From Balanoglossus misakiensis (taxonomy: Eukaryota > Hemichordata), in assembly GCA_040954595.2 (NCBI GenBank), contig CM082587.2:10416001-10480000 (forward strand): a DNA stretch of 64,000 bases, given 5' to 3'. Both the position numbers and the translations under genes were made by a program. The notes beneath the pieces are model-generated. The model did not search any database and was not told where the DNA came from. It saw only the letters and a list, made by a program, of their open reading frames with translations. This document shows positions 1 through 11,884 of this stretch, one piece after another (positions within the stretch are counted from its first letter, which is position 1; each line of letters begins with the position of its first letter).

Positions 1-1
1 G

Positions 2-3000
2 GTGTGGATTTGTTACACATGTGACACAAAACTGATGCGTGGAAAGATGCCAGTTCAAGCTGTTGCAAACAATCTGCATGTAAACCCAATTCCTCTTGAA
101 TTGGAATGCCTGAATTCTCTAGAGCAACATCTGATTGCACTGCATATTCCTTTCATGAAAATGATGGCACTCCCGAAAGGTGGGCAGAATGGTGTTCATG
201 GACCTGTTGTATGTGTCCCATCAAATATAGAGAAAGCGACAAGTATTTTACCACGCGGTGAATTGGATGATCAAATGATAAAGGTGAAGTTGAAACGAAA
301 ATTAACTTACAAAGGTTGCTATCAGTATCAGTTTGTTACAAAAAGCCACATTCAAAATGCATTGGATTACTTACAGAGAAATAACAAGTGGTATAGTGAT
401 GTGAAATTCAATGTGGATTGGGAAAACAGTCTTGAAAAAACAAAAGATGAACCTTCAGATGTCAAAGACATTGATGATGTGTCATCGGATACAGAAGATG
501 AAAATGACACTGGGAAAGATACGAATGGAATATTCATGGACACATGCTTTCAGCCAGTCAATATAGCTCAAGATATTCTTGATTATCACTTTGATGCTAT
601 AATCTCTGTTGCTCCTGCAGAAGGTAATGCACCTGTTAGTGTTATGATGGAGAAATACAATGAAGCAAAGTGTTTTCCAGTGTTATTTCCAACTGGGTCA
701 CCAACATTTCATGATGACAGAGAAATTAAAATTACTATAGGTCGATACTTGCAAAGTCGTTTGATGAATGCAAGCAATAGGTTTGCACAAAATACAGACT
801 ACATATTTTATGCGCAGTATTTGTCAGAAATTGAGCAGGTTGTATCTAATGTGTCTATTGCATTGAGAAAAGGAACTGCACATGCTTGTGGGAAAAAAGT
901 AACATCTGATGTTTTGACTGACAGAGAATCTTTGCAAGAGATTTTGAAGTGTGATGAAGGTTACAAGTTTTTGAAACCAATCAGAGGGACACCCCCTTAC
1001 TGGCAAGCTACACAGAAAGATTTGTTTGCGATGATCAGACAGCTAGGTATACCAACATGGTTCTGTTCATTTTCGTCTGCTGATTTGCGATGGAAAGAAC
1101 ACATTGAGACACTGCTTCGTGGGGAAGGTGATACACGTAATGCAGAGGATCTTGATTGGTCTGAGAAATGTGGTATTTTGAAGAGAAACCCAGTAACAGC
1201 TGCAAGAATGTTCGATCATAGATTTCAATGTTTTCTCAAAGATGTCATTATGTCACCGGCCAATCCTATTGGGAAAATCAAAGATTACTTTTATCGAGTA
1301 GAATTCCAACAACGTGGTTCACCCCACACTCACTGCTTATTTTGGGTTGAAGATGCACCCAGAGTAGACAAGGATTCTGATGATGAAGTGGTTGATTTTG
1401 TTGACAGTTATGTTACGTGTGAAATGCCATCATCTGACAATGATGAAGAATTACATGACATTGTGAAGTCAGTTCAGAAACACAGCACACGCCATTCAAA
1501 ATCTTGCAAGAAGAAAAATACTAAATGTAGATTTAATTTTCCACGGCCACCATCACAACAAACATTTGTATGCCGCCCTGTTGACAGTGTAGTGAATAAA
1601 ATACCAGAGGACCTAGACAACGCAGAGAGTTGCGAAGCATTTGAAATTGCCGTTTCACAGTTGATTGTTTCACCAGTGGAGCAAAAGATGGCTACAGAAC
1701 TTCTAGAGAAAGTTTTGGTGGCAATGAATGACAAGGAGAAAGAGTATGATACCATAGATGACTTATTTGAGGAAGTTGGTATATCCCAAGAAGCCTATGA
1801 GAGAGCACATTCAATTGTTTCCAAAAAGACAAGTATAGTTATGAAACGGCAGCCGAACGATGTATGGGTAAACCAATACAATCCTTGTCTTTTGCGTTGT
1901 TGGAATGCAAATATGGATATCCAGTTTGTTGTTGATGCATATGCATGTGTTGTGTATATTGTATCATACATTTCTAAGGCAGAAAGAGAAATGGGTTTAC
2001 TTCTTGAACATGCTCAGAAAGAGGCTAACAAAGAGGGAAATATGGATGCTAAATCTGCATTGAGACAGTTAGGAAGTGTTTATCTTCACAACAGAGAAGT
2101 AAGTGCTCAGGAGGCTGTATATAGAGTGTGTGGATTGAAACTGAAGCAATCATCTCGAAAAGTCCAGTTCATTCCAACTGGAGAAAATCCTATCAAAATG
2201 AGTTTACCATTTGCTGCAATAAAAAACAAAATGAAGGGAAATGAGGTCGATGAAGAAAGCATCTGGATGCATAGTATCGTTGACAGATACAAGAACAGAC
2301 CAAATGGGATAGATTTTAATAGCATGTGTCTTGCTACATTTTGCTCAGAATACAGAATAGTTTCAAAATCAGAAGTTGTGAATGTCAATGATGAGAAACG
2401 ACACAGTCCACTAGTCAAGTTACAAAATAATACTGGCTATATGCAAAAGAGATCACGAACTGAACCAGCTGTCATCAGATATGCAAGATTCTCAGTGACA
2501 AAATATCCAGAGAAGTATTATCGTAGTATCTTGGAACTCTTTCTACCATACCGGGTTGATGCACAACTGAAACCTAGTGGTTATGAATCCTACGAGGATT
2601 TCTATCGTGTTGGTGCTGTAAAATGTGGATCTGAATCTGTAGAAAAAGTGAAAGACATAGTGGAAAGAAACAAAGCACTGTATGAAAAAGAGGCTGATGC
2701 TGTTGATATGGCTGAAGAATTCCTTGGTGGGAATAATGAACCACTGCAAGATGCATGGGCACAAATCTGCCCAGAAAATGAATTAGACAGATTAGAATGT
2801 ATTGAGGAAGGCAAAAAATGCAATGACGATAATGATGGAGATGAAGCGGATGATATTCCAGAGTTGGTGGTAAAAGTGCAAGGTGATTGCAGTGTGGAGG
2901 TCTCTACTTCAGTAGCAAGAGCAGAGATTGCAGCAATGTGCAGATCATTGAACAAAAAACAGACAGAAATCTTCTATAGTGTCAGACAGTGGTGCTTGGA

Positions 3001-5026
3001 TAAAAGCAATGGGGAGAATCCAGAGCCTTTTTATTTATTTGTGAGTGGTGGTGCTGGCACTGGGAAAAGCCATTTGATCAAGACGTTGCATCATGAAGCC
3101 AAACGAATTCTAGCTCGTGTATTGCCAAACCCAGATGAAATGTCTGTAATGCTCACAGCTCCAACGGGTGTAGCTGCATTTAATATACAAGGAGAAACAC
3201 TGCATCATGCATTTTCAATAGCAGTTGACTCAAAGCTGCCATATCAACCACTGCATGAAGAAAAGATCAACAGTCTGCGTTCAAAACTTGGAAATGTGGA
3301 AATTTTAATAATAGATGAAATTTCTATGGTGGATAAGAAGTTATTGCACTACGTTCATGGAAGATTAAGACAACTCAAACAACGCTCAAGTCAGGCACCA
3401 TTTGGAAATGTAAGTGTCATTGCTGTTGGTGATTTTTACCAACTTCCACCTGTGAAAGGAAGTCCACTATGCATAGACAATGATGTAATTAGTTTGTGGA
3501 GTGATAATTTCAAGATTGTTGAGCTTACTGAAATAATGAGGCAGAAGGATAGTGGATTTGCAGAAGCACTGAATCACATAAGACTTCACAAGAAGGGAGA
3601 GACACTGGAAGCAAATGACTTGGAAATGTTTCAGAAATGTGTCACTGGTGAATCCTCTGAGGCAATTCACATTTTTGGTACAAATGCAGAAGTAAATAAA
3701 TGCAATGTTACAATGCTTCATTCTGTATGTTCTGATCCTGTGTGTATTGAAGCAGAAGATTTCATCAAAAATGCTACGACTGGGAAATTAGAAAGAAAGG
3801 AAGGTCATCACGCAAAAGTCTACAGAACAATGTTGCCTAAAAGTGTAACTCTAGCCGTTAATGCACGAGTTCAATTGACACAAAATATAGATGTTTCTGA
3901 TGGGTTAGTGAATGGTGTATTTGGAACAGTATGCCATATCGAAGTGAAGGAATCTGGGACTTTCCCAACGGCTGTTTATGTGGTGTTTGATAATGTAAGT
4001 GTTGGGCAAAAGTTGCGCAGGAAAACACCTAATGTAGTTCAGTTACCAGAAAGGAGCACACGTATTGAACCTCAGGAATTGTCTGTTGCAATTAATGGTG
4101 GTATTAGGAGACAGTTTCCTCTGAAACTAGCATGGGCATGTACAGTGCACAAGGTACAAGGATTGACAGTTGATAAAGCTGTTGTTAGTTTAAAGAAGAT
4201 GTTTGCACCAGGACAGGCATATGTTGCGTTGAGTCGAGTGACATCATTGGAAGGTCTTGTCATTGATGAATTTGAAACATCTTCTATTTATTGCAATCCA
4301 AAGATACAGGCTGCTTTGGCAGAAATGCCACAGTTTCTTGATACATGTGAAACAAAGTTGCAGACAAGTCATGCTTGCACTTTCATAATGCATAATATTG
4401 AGGGTGTTCAAAACCACATTGAAGATCTTCGTATTGGTGCTGAATATTTGGAGTCAGACTTCATTTGTTTGACAGAAACATGGCTATCAGAGACAACATT
4501 AGAATCTGATATAGAAGTCAGTGGTTTTGTATTTAGTCACAAACCTCGAAGTTCATCCTATAATCAATTTAATAACAATACTGCAACTTTGCAATCGCAA
4601 CATAGGGGTGGTGTTGGAGTGTACTGTACTATTCCCAGAACCGTTGAAATTTTGCATCTACCTGTTGTTAACCTAGAATATATGGCATTTTATGTTGAAG
4701 ACATCAATGTCACAGTAGCAGTAGTTTACAGACCACCATCATACAAAATGGAGACATTCAAGAAGAGCTTGCTTCTCTTAGTGAGTGAAATGGGTAAACG
4801 CCACGGTGGGACAGTGATCATGGGTGATTTCAATGAGAACATATTCACATCGTCATCTCTTGTAGATTTAATGCAATGCTGTGGTTTCAAGCAGTGTGTT
4901 AATACAGCAACCACAGAAGCGGGTACATTGATTGACCATGTGTATGTGAAAGGCATAGAAAATGTCACAGTAGAGATTGTACCCAAATACTTCAGTTTTC
5001 ATGAAGCCATACGCATTCAGATTTGA
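2..5026 (+). CDS. Helentron-type Rep/helicase/endonuclease polyprotein, 5' partial
   Basis: Replication-transposition protein of a rolling-circle transposon. The frame is open from the first base, so the N-terminus lies upstream; 1674 codons are visible. Residues 436-444 read QQRGSPHTH, the HUH (here HTH) metal-binding motif of the Rep nuclease. The nuclease tyrosine motif is YIVSYISK (Y652, Y656, K659). A PIF1-like SF1 helicase follows: Walker A GGAGTGKS (1016-1023), Walker B LIIDE (D1105, E1106), and near the end of the helicase VHKVQGLT and AYVALSRV. After residue ~1460 comes an exonuclease-endonuclease-phosphatase domain: TETW (1491-1494), GDFNEN (from 1608), LIDHVYV (from 1643) and a final SFHEA before the stop. 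Helitron-like elements with a C-terminal EEP domain are known as Helentrons/Helitron2. No stop or frameshift is visible in 5 kb, so this copy looks recent and possibly active. The N-terminal zinc finger cannot be judged. Confidence 0.93.
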   Translation: MWICYTCDTKLMRGKMPVQAVANNLHVNPIPLELECLNSLEQHLIALHIPFMKMMALPKGGQNGVHGPVVCVPSNIEKATSILPRGELDDQMIKVKLKRKLTYKGCYQYQFVTKSHIQNALDYLQRNNKWYSDVKFNVDWENSLEKTKDEPSDVKDIDDVSSDTEDENDTGKDTNGIFMDTCFQPVNIAQDILDYHFDAIISVAPAEGNAPVSVMMEKYNEAKCFPVLFPTGSPTFHDDREIKITIGRYLQSRLMNASNRFAQNTDYIFYAQYLSEIEQVVSNVSIALRKGTAHACGKKVTSDVLTDRESLQEILKCDEGYKFLKPIRGTPPYWQATQKDLFAMIRQLGIPTWFCSFSSADLRWKEHIETLLRGEGDTRNAEDLDWSEKCGILKRNPVTAARMFDHRFQCFLKDVIMSPANPIGKIKDYFYRVEFQQRGSPHTHCLFWVEDAPRVDKDSDDEVVDFVDSYVTCEMPSSDNDEELHDIVKSVQKHSTRHSKSCKKKNTKCRFNFPRPPSQQTFVCRPVDSVVNKIPEDLDNAESCEAFEIAVSQLIVSPVEQKMATELLEKVLVAMNDKEKEYDTIDDLFEEVGISQEAYERAHSIVSKKTSIVMKRQPNDVWVNQYNPCLLRCWNANMDIQFVVDAYACVVYIVSYISKAEREMGLLLEHAQKEANKEGNMDAKSALRQLGSVYLHNREVSAQEAVYRVCGLKLKQSSRKVQFIPTGENPIKMSLPFAAIKNKMKGNEVDEESIWMHSIVDRYKNRPNGIDFNSMCLATFCSEYRIVSKSEVVNVNDEKRHSPLVKLQNNTGYMQKRSRTEPAVIRYARFSVTKYPEKYYRSILELFLPYRVDAQLKPSGYESYEDFYRVGAVKCGSESVEKVKDIVERNKALYEKEADAVDMAEEFLGGNNEPLQDAWAQICPENELDRLECIEEGKKCNDDNDGDEADDIPELVVKVQGDCSVEVSTSVARAEIAAMCRSLNKKQTEIFYSVRQWCLDKSNGENPEPFYLFVSGGAGTGKSHLIKTLHHEAKRILARVLPNPDEMSVMLTAPTGVAAFNIQGETLHHAFSIAVDSKLPYQPLHEEKINSLRSKLGNVEILIIDEISMVDKKLLHYVHGRLRQLKQRSSQAPFGNVSVIAVGDFYQLPPVKGSPLCIDNDVISLWSDNFKIVELTEIMRQKDSGFAEALNHIRLHKKGETLEANDLEMFQKCVTGESSEAIHIFGTNAEVNKCNVTMLHSVCSDPVCIEAEDFIKNATTGKLERKEGHHAKVYRTMLPKSVTLAVNARVQLTQNIDVSDGLVNGVFGTVCHIEVKESGTFPTAVYVVFDNVSVGQKLRRKTPNVVQLPERSTRIEPQELSVAINGGIRRQFPLKLAWACTVHKVQGLTVDKAVVSLKKMFAPGQAYVALSRVTSLEGLVIDEFETSSIYCNPKIQAALAEMPQFLDTCETKLQTSHACTFIMHNIEGVQNHIEDLRIGAEYLESDFICLTETWLSETTLESDIEVSGFVFSHKPRSSSYNQFNNNTATLQSQHRGGVGVYCTIPRTVEILHLPVVNLEYMAFYVEDINVTVAVVYRPPSYKMETFKKSLLLLVSEMGKRHGGTVIMGDFNENIFTSSSLVDLMQCCGFKQCVNTATTEAGTLIDHVYVKGIENVTVEIVPKYFSFHEAIRIQI

Positions 5027-6087
5027 ATATTGACACTAACATTGAGACAAACGTGATATACAGCAAAATAATTTCACAGAATCAACCCGTCCTGAGTATA
5101 ACAATTGTGTGGCAATCTAATGGTGACGGGGCCACATTTTTTGTGTTTTAATTCTTCTCTAATTAATGCCAGCTGTAAAGATATGCTCTGTCTTTACCAT
5201 GGTCAGGTCTGTGTCGTTGTTTACTCCTGTTCACATGTCAGGAGTAAACAAGAATGAGGAAGACCTGACAAGCATAAAGACAAAGAGCCTGTACAGGTGA
5301 TATTAATCAGAGTCTTAATTGGGAGGGGGGGGGGGGGGGGGGGTTGTAGGTCCTGTAGGATAAGGGGACAAAGTCGCCGTTTATGATTTTAGGGGGGGGG
5401 GGTATTTTGTTTGATAGGAGAAGTAGTTTTTGTTGTGTGATTTCCATACAGACTAGAAAATACCGAGTATGTTTATGCTGCAATTCTATGTAATTGTGTG
5501 CATAATAGGTCAAACAGTGACTTTGTCCCTTTAAAATAACACTAATTACAACTGAGTGTATTACTGTCATTGTCTTCATTGTTTATATTTTTGTGTTTGT
5601 TCTGTAAAGTTTCTTATTCTAATCTATAAAACATATTGATTGTAATCACATCATATGTGTCAGTAACTTTCCCCTTTAAGAGAGTCCTGTCAATTTCTTC
5701 ATGTTGCTTACACACACTTATCAGTGATTGTCATTGGTATGCTTGAGGTTTACTAATCAACTGTTTAATGAATTGAAATGTATTTATGTATAAGGCCAAT
5801 GTATTTATGAGATATTAATATGTGTTGAAGTGTATATATAGGTGTTTTTTGTAAAAAAAAAAAAATACAATTCTTGGGGGGGGGCAATATTTGTCGAAAC
5901 ATAATGTTTATATTTGAGACAATATATTGTTTTTCTTCAATTGGCATATGTGAGAGTTTCTGTGAATTACTGCATGAAATGTGAAATGTGCTTTTCGGTA
6001 AGTGATATTCAATGAGGGAATATTTCTCTTCCAATAGCTATTGGAAATTGCATATTGAATGCCATCACGTGATTAGTCTTACAGTTA
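5027..6087. other. Non-coding 3' flank of the Helentron
   Basis: AT-rich with no supported gene. It holds the hairpin at 5189-5282, a run of 19 G (5325-5343), a run of 11 G (5392-5402) and a poly-A stretch near 5857. The Helentron 3' terminus probably lies here, but I could not fix the end. Confidence 0.5.
5189..5282. repeat. Long interrupted hairpin just 3' of the Helentron ORF
   Basis: Three nested stems: TGTCTTTA (5189-5196) with TAAAGACA (5275-5282); GTCAGGTCT (5202-5210) with AGACCTGAC (5261-5269); TTGTTTACTCCTG (5217-5229) with CAGGAGTAAACAA (5239-5251), leaving a 9-nt loop. All paired bases match. It starts 163 nt after the stop codon. It could be a 3'-end structure of the transposon or an independent foldback insertion. 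Confidence 0.65.
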
Positions 6088-7016
6088 TTACCGGGTTTTA
6101 CTGATAGTGCGCCAAGGGCAATTAATTGGAAAATGAGGAAATTAACAGGTGCACACCTGGAACCAATTAGTCAACCAGGGCAATACTTTGGCTATATTGA
6201 AAACACCTACTTTGATGCAAGCGTCATGTGATCTGATTGCTCATTGACAGCTGTTCTGCCTACCCACCGAAGATTGCTTTAACAAACATCTAGTTGAGAT
6301 TGTTGCCACCGAACACGAACATGCGCATCATCGCTAAACGCCATTGCTGATATGTCATGAAGACGTTCACCATCTTGGATGCCGTGTACATGGCGAAGGA
6401 GTCGTGGGACAATGTCATGCCGTAGACACTTGTTGGTTGCTCAGATTCGGACTCTGTGGTCACCGTTTAATTGGACGTGTTTACCGATGTCCCCATGCCA
6501 GATATGACGCCAATGGACTGCACGCATAATGTTGAGATGAACAGTGCTGTTCACTGGTGAGCTGCGCGATGCAGAGTCGCCTGTACTGACCTCCAAACAG
6601 AAGATGGACATGATTGACCACCTTGGCCAGTTAACCCAGGGAAAGGGAACACACTACCGATGCTTCGCGAAATTGACAACGCCGTGTTGGCCGTTGTCGC
6701 AGAATCGAAGACCACCGCACCGTCGACTTGTGTCTCCAAGAACGTCTTGTTTTCAATCTGGTGTTATTCAATATTTATTGTACTTTTTCTTGGATATTTT
6801 TGCATGATTTCTCTTGTGATAGAAAAAAGGAGGACACTGCTCTGGCAAAACGTTTAGGTACAGTAATCGTCTGTCGCTGGACGTCTTTGGTGAATTGTTG
6901 ATGTTGTATTTTCCATGCCAGAAATTCAATTTAAAAATCCCAAATAGTTGGCCACCAGCCAAAAAATTGCCCAACAGCAATTTTTGGATGGGCGAACTAT
7001 CAGTAAAACCCGGTAA
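6088..7016. mobile_element. 929-bp TIR transposon with a Tigger-like remnant
   Basis: The inverted ends read TTACCGGGTTTTACTGATAG on both sides, and about 25 bp match with one mismatch. The ends are flanked by TTA (6085-6087 and 7017-7019). Read as a TA duplication, the TIR would start CCGGGTTTTAC. The TA reading suits a pogo/Tigger origin given the coding remnant inside; the TTA reading would suit PIF/Harbinger. The rest of the element is non-coding. Confidence 0.75.
6357..6425 (+). pseudogene. Remnant of a Tigger/Jerky-type DDE transposase C-terminus
   Basis: A 22-codon stretch containing TILDAVYMAKESWDNV ends in a stop. It resembles the C-terminal segment of Tigger (pogo) transposases, which typically has LDAi...eaWd.V followed by TI.NCF. 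It lies inside the TIR element at 6088-7016. The match is short, so the family call is an inference. Confidence 0.45.
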
Positions 7017-8089
7017 TTACTGAAGTAAATTTGATGTAATGTTTATGCTGTTATAGGTCTAATATTGTAAGACAATATAGTCTCTTATAGACCCATACTT
7101 GTACTGTTGACCAGTGTTATGTTAATTACCAATTAACATCCATATTTAATGCATTTGTGTAATTAGCATTATGCAGCCACAGTAATTGCAGCATGTTTTA
7201 AAAAGTGGTTGCTATTGTTGTTTTTCAATTATGCAACTGAATTGGTTGAATCGATGGAGAAAGATTTTACAAAGTACACCCTACATTTATTGGTTCAACA
7301 GACATCTCGACTGTAAGGTGCAATTGTCTATGTTTTCCTTGGCTCTGTATGTGTTGTAGCCAGCTCTATTAATTTGTTGTTGCAAGAAATCACATTGTGT
7401 CAATTATACATGTCCTTGTATCATTTAGTGTAACAGACATATGTTATAATTTCTATTATGTATTTCCCATTGCCACGTTAATTTCATGATTGATATTTCA
7501 TGAATACACAGTTACTGCAATTTCATACATACATTCTTCATTTTGAAGAATAGCATATTAGAATGTGGTGAATCTGGTTTGTCCTTTTCTGGTTGTTATT
7601 ACTCTTGATTGAGATTACCTCTTCAAAGTAATTATGAGCACATGTACTTAACAAGAATTAAAAGTTCGTAGTAATTGTCATTTAACAATGTGCTCAATAT
7701 TTTCAAAGATAAATATACTAATATGTTTTTTAAAAGTTTTAACAACATTTTGCAATTGAGTTGTGTGATGAACGAAATATTTTTGTGGGTGGAATACTAA
7801 GGGTATTGTATAAATGGGAAAAAAAGAAAACATGTAGAAATACAGGTCAATGTAAAATGAACCCTAATGATGAAAACCCCATGCATGTGAAACTTAGCTT
7901 TTTCAATTTACATACTAGTATTACATTATGGGGTATGTTGTTCTTCACTACTGTAGTAAATTTTGATTACTTACACTTCCTCTTATGTTTGATTATTTGT
8001 GAAAATTTAATAAAGAATGGTAAACTTTGTCTGAAATGTGATTGCTCATAATTGAATATGTCTAGAAATCATTTAAAACTTAAGCAGGA
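7017..8089. other. AT-rich non-coding stretch
   Basis: No conserved coding frame, RNA gene or clear repeat. An open frame at 7761-8051 has no recognisable protein features and is probably chance in AT-rich DNA. Confidence 0.5.
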
Positions 8090-10024
8090 AGTTCCCATGT
8101 CAAAATCTCCAAACAAATATACGGGTATTACAGACCCTCATCAAGATCACGTGACATTTAAGCAAAATTGTTTGGTCCCATATAATTGGTATCTCTCCAC
8201 CTGAAATTAGCTTCCAGGGTGTATTTGTTAGCCCAAAATTAGATATGCACATATTTGATTAGGGCCGAGGTCAAGGGCATGTTCATTACAGGTGTGTGCT
8301 TATTCCTACATTAACGTCAAAGGTCATGTGAGATCACCTGAAATTTAGGCAAAAAAATTTGACCCCATACTAATCCAGGTCCAAGAAAAACCAGACCTCT
8401 ATCCCTATTGGTTTGCCTAGAATTATGTATGCACATAGTTAAAGTGTAAGGCTCAATTAGGAGTTCCATCCCTCCAAATGTCAAGGCTGTATTTGCTGTG
8501 GATACTGAGATATGGTAAAGTAGGTCAAATGTCACCTGATATTTATGTCATATTAATGTCAAAGGTCATGTGAGGTCACCCTCAATTTGGGCAAACAGTT
8601 TTGATCCTCATACTAGTCCAGGTCCAACAAAAACCAGACCTATAGCCCTATTGGTTTGTCTGAAATTAGGTATGCCCATAATTAATGATGTAAGTGTAAG
8701 ACTCCATTAAGAGTTCAATCCCTCCAAACACAAATGCTGTACCTGTTCTAGATGCCAAGAGATAGGAAAGTATGTCAAAGGTCACTTAAGGTCACCCGAA
8801 ATTTTGACCCAATACTAGTCCAGGTCCATAAAAAAACAAACCTCTAGCCCTATTTGTTCACCTAGAATTAGGTATGCAGATAATTAATGAGGTAAAGTAT
8901 AAGACTCCATTAGGAGTTCCATCCCTCCAAATGCCAAAGCTGTATCTGCTCTGGATGCCGAGATATGGGAAAGTAGGTCAAAGGTCACCTGAGGTCACCC
9001 ACAATTTGGGCAAGAAATTATGACCCCATACTGGTCCATGTCCAAAAAAAATCAAACCTCTAGCCTTATTGGTTAGCCTGGAATTAGGTATGCACATAAT
9101 TAATGAGATAAGCAGGTGTCACATGTGACCCCCAATCTTGGCTTTTCAATTGTAGTCCCAACCATCCAAACGCCAAGTCTGTACCTGCTGTAGATGCCGA
9201 GATATAGGAAAGTAGGTCAAAGGTCACCTGAGGTCACCCAAAATTTTGGCAAATTTTTTTGACCCAATACTGGTCCATGTCCCACAAGAACGAAACCTAT
9301 AGCTCTATTAGTTACCCCGGAATTAGGTATGCACATAATAAATGAGTTAAGCAGGTGTTACAGGTGAGCCCAAAATTTTGCCTTTTATTTTGGTCCCATT
9401 CTGCTCACTGGCCAATAGACAGTCACTTTACAGGACCATTGCACAGACCAGAATTACACAATAAGACGTGGACATAGCTTAACTATGGAGGTATAAGTAA
9501 AGGTATAAATTTAATAAAAAAATTAATATAAAAAAATCGGTTGATTTTTCATATTATTTTTTTCCTCTTAAAATGATTGACAAATGCTAGGCTAGCTGCA
9601 CAGCAACTTTGGAATTGATCGGCCGAACAGATTTTGAGATATGTATGCATATTTATCCAAAATAATCTGTGGTCATAGCTTAACTATGTAAAGTATAGGC
9701 CCATGGCTTGGGCGAAAAATATGGAAAATAATACTTAAAAATCTTCTTCTCAAAATTGACATGGCTTATGGCCTTGACATTTGGCATGTAGAACCCTGGC
9801 CATATGGTCCACAAAGCATCTGAACAGAATTTTGATATCTCCATTCATATGCAAATTAGGCCAAATTGAAAATTTTGCCCATATATGGTCATCAGGTCAC
9901 ATGACTAATTACACATTCACAAGGGTACTGCACGAGCTCTCATAGGCCTCCACCATTGTGCCAAATGTGAGATTTGTAGGTTCAGCCGTTTTCACGATCT
10001 AGCTGGACAAAAAAACGACACAAG

Positions 10025-10056
<32 letters not shown>

Positions 10057-10063
10057 GAAGAAA
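8090..10063. mobile_element. Array unit A: oldest, 5'-degenerate Helentron-like unit
   Basis: Diverged copies of the ~239-bp repeat start around 8090 and become regular near 8950. They are followed by the conserved unique 3' part and a GAAGAAG run ending in GAAGTAGAAGAA. There is no clean TATAGCTGCAAGCAGC start. Two perfect AGGTCA A AGGTCA sites lie near 8974 and 9213, with decayed versions at 8555 and 8776. Confidence 0.65.
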
Positions 10064-11846
10064 TATAGCTGCAAGCAGCGATGACGGGCCCAAGCTTAAG
10101 CCGAAGGTCAAAGGTCATAAGAGGTCACCCGAAATTTGGGCAAGAAATTTTGACCCCCATACTGGTCCGTGTCCCACAAGAACAAAATCTCTAGCCCTAT
10201 TGGTTCGCCTACAATTAGGTATGCGCATAATTAATGAGATAAAGTGTAAGGCTCCATCAGGAGTTCCATCCCTCCAAATGCCAAGGCTGTATCTGCTGTG
10301 GATGCCGAGATATGGTAAAGTAGGTCAAAGGTCACCTGAGGTCACCCAAAATTTGGGCAAAAAATTTTGACCCCATACTGGTCCATGGTCAGCATAAATC
10401 AAACCTCTAGCCCTATTGCTTAGCCTGGAATTAGGTATGCACATAATTAATGAGATAAGCAGGTGTCACAGGTGACCCCAATTTTGGCTTTTCAATTTTA
10501 GTCCCAACCCTCCAAACGCCAAGTCTGTACCTGCTCTGGATGCGGAGATATAGGAAAGTAGGTCAAAGGTCACCTGAGGTCACCCAAAATTTGGGCAAGA
10601 AATTTTGACCCTATACTGGTCCATGTCCTACAAGAACGAAACCTCTAGCCCTCTTAGTTAGCCCAGAATTAGGTATGCACATAATTAATGAGATAAGCAG
10701 GTGTCACAGGTGACCCCAATTTTGGCTTTTCAATTTTAGTCCCAACCCTCCAAACGCCAAGTCTGTACCTGCTCTGGATGCGGAGATATAGGAAAGTAGG
10801 TCAAAGGTCACCTGAGGTCACCCAAAATTTGGGCAAGAAATTTTGACCCTATACTGGTCCATGTCCTACAAGAACGAAACCTCTAGCCCTCTTAGTTAAC
10901 CCAGAATTAGGTATGCACATAATTAATGAGTTAAGCAGGTGTTACAGGTGACCCCCATTTTGGCTTTTCAATTTTAGTCCCAACCCTCCAAACGCCAAGT
11001 CTGTACCTGCTCTGGATGCGGAGATATGGGAAAGTAGGTCAAAGGTCACCTGAGGTCACCCAAAATTTGGGCAAGAAATTTTGACCCTATACTGGTCCAT
11101 GTCCCACAAGAACGAAACCTCTAGCCCTCTTAGTTAGCCCAGAATTAGGTAAGCACATAATTAATGAGTTAGGCAGGTGTTACAGGTGAGCCTAAAATTG
11201 TGCCTTTTATTTTGGTGCCATTGTGCTCACTGACCAATAGACAGTCACTGTACAGGACTATTGCACAGACCAGAATTCCACAATAAGACATAGACATAGC
11301 TTAACCATAGAGGTATAATTAAAGGTATAAATTTAATAAAAAAAATAATATAAAAAAATCGGTCGATTTTTCATATCATTTTTTTTCGCTTAAAATTATT
11401 GACAAATGCTAGGCTAGCTGCACACCAAAGTTGGAGATGATCGGCCTAACAGATTTTGAGATATGTATGCATATTTATCCAAAATACGATGTGGTCATAG
11501 CTTTACTATGTAAAGTATAGGCACATGGCTTGGGCGAAAAATATGAAAAATAATACTTAAAAATCTTCTTCTCAAAAGTGACATGGCCTTTGGCCTTGAC
11601 ATTTGGCATGTAGAACCCTGGCCATATGGCCCACAAAGTATCTTAACAGAATTTTGATATCTCCATTCATATGCAAATTAGGTCGATTTGAAAACTTTGC
11701 CCATATATGGTCATCAGGTCATGTGACTTATTAAACATTCACAAGGGTACTGCACTAGCTCTCATTGGCCTGCACCATTGTGCCAAATGTGAGATTTGTA
11801 GGTTCAGCCGTTTTCAAGATCTAGCTGGACAAAAAAATGACACAAG

Positions 11847-11878
<32 letters not shown>

Positions 11879-11884
11879 GAAGAA
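10064..11884. mobile_element. Array unit B: non-autonomous Helentron-like unit, five tandem repeats
   Basis: Starts TATAGCTGCAAGCAGC, soon followed by CGGGCCCAAGC. Five DR1 sites start at about 10105, 10322, 10560, 10799 and 11037, which gives a period of ~215 then ~239 bp. A unique AT-rich part and a (GAA)n run follow, and the unit ends GAAGTAGAAGAA with no terminal hairpin. The next unit begins immediately. Confidence 0.75.
10322..10344 (+). promoter_or_regulatory. Representative triple nuclear-receptor half-site (DR1 plus DR4)
   Basis: AGGTCA, one A, AGGTCA, then CCTG and a third AGGTCA. The first pair is the textbook direct repeat with 1-bp spacing (RXR/HNF4/COUP-TF class); the second pair has 4-bp spacing (DR4). 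The arrangement recurs in almost every ~239-bp repeat of the array, about two dozen DR1 copies in all. Binding in vivo is unproven. Confidence 0.6.

Noticed and set aside
10063-10085. tRNA-like or small RNA gene at each unit start (AGCTGCAAGCAGC hairpin)
   Set aside because: The 5-bp hairpin is too short, and no cloverleaf or internal promoter boxes could be drawn; it fits better as a transposon terminus.
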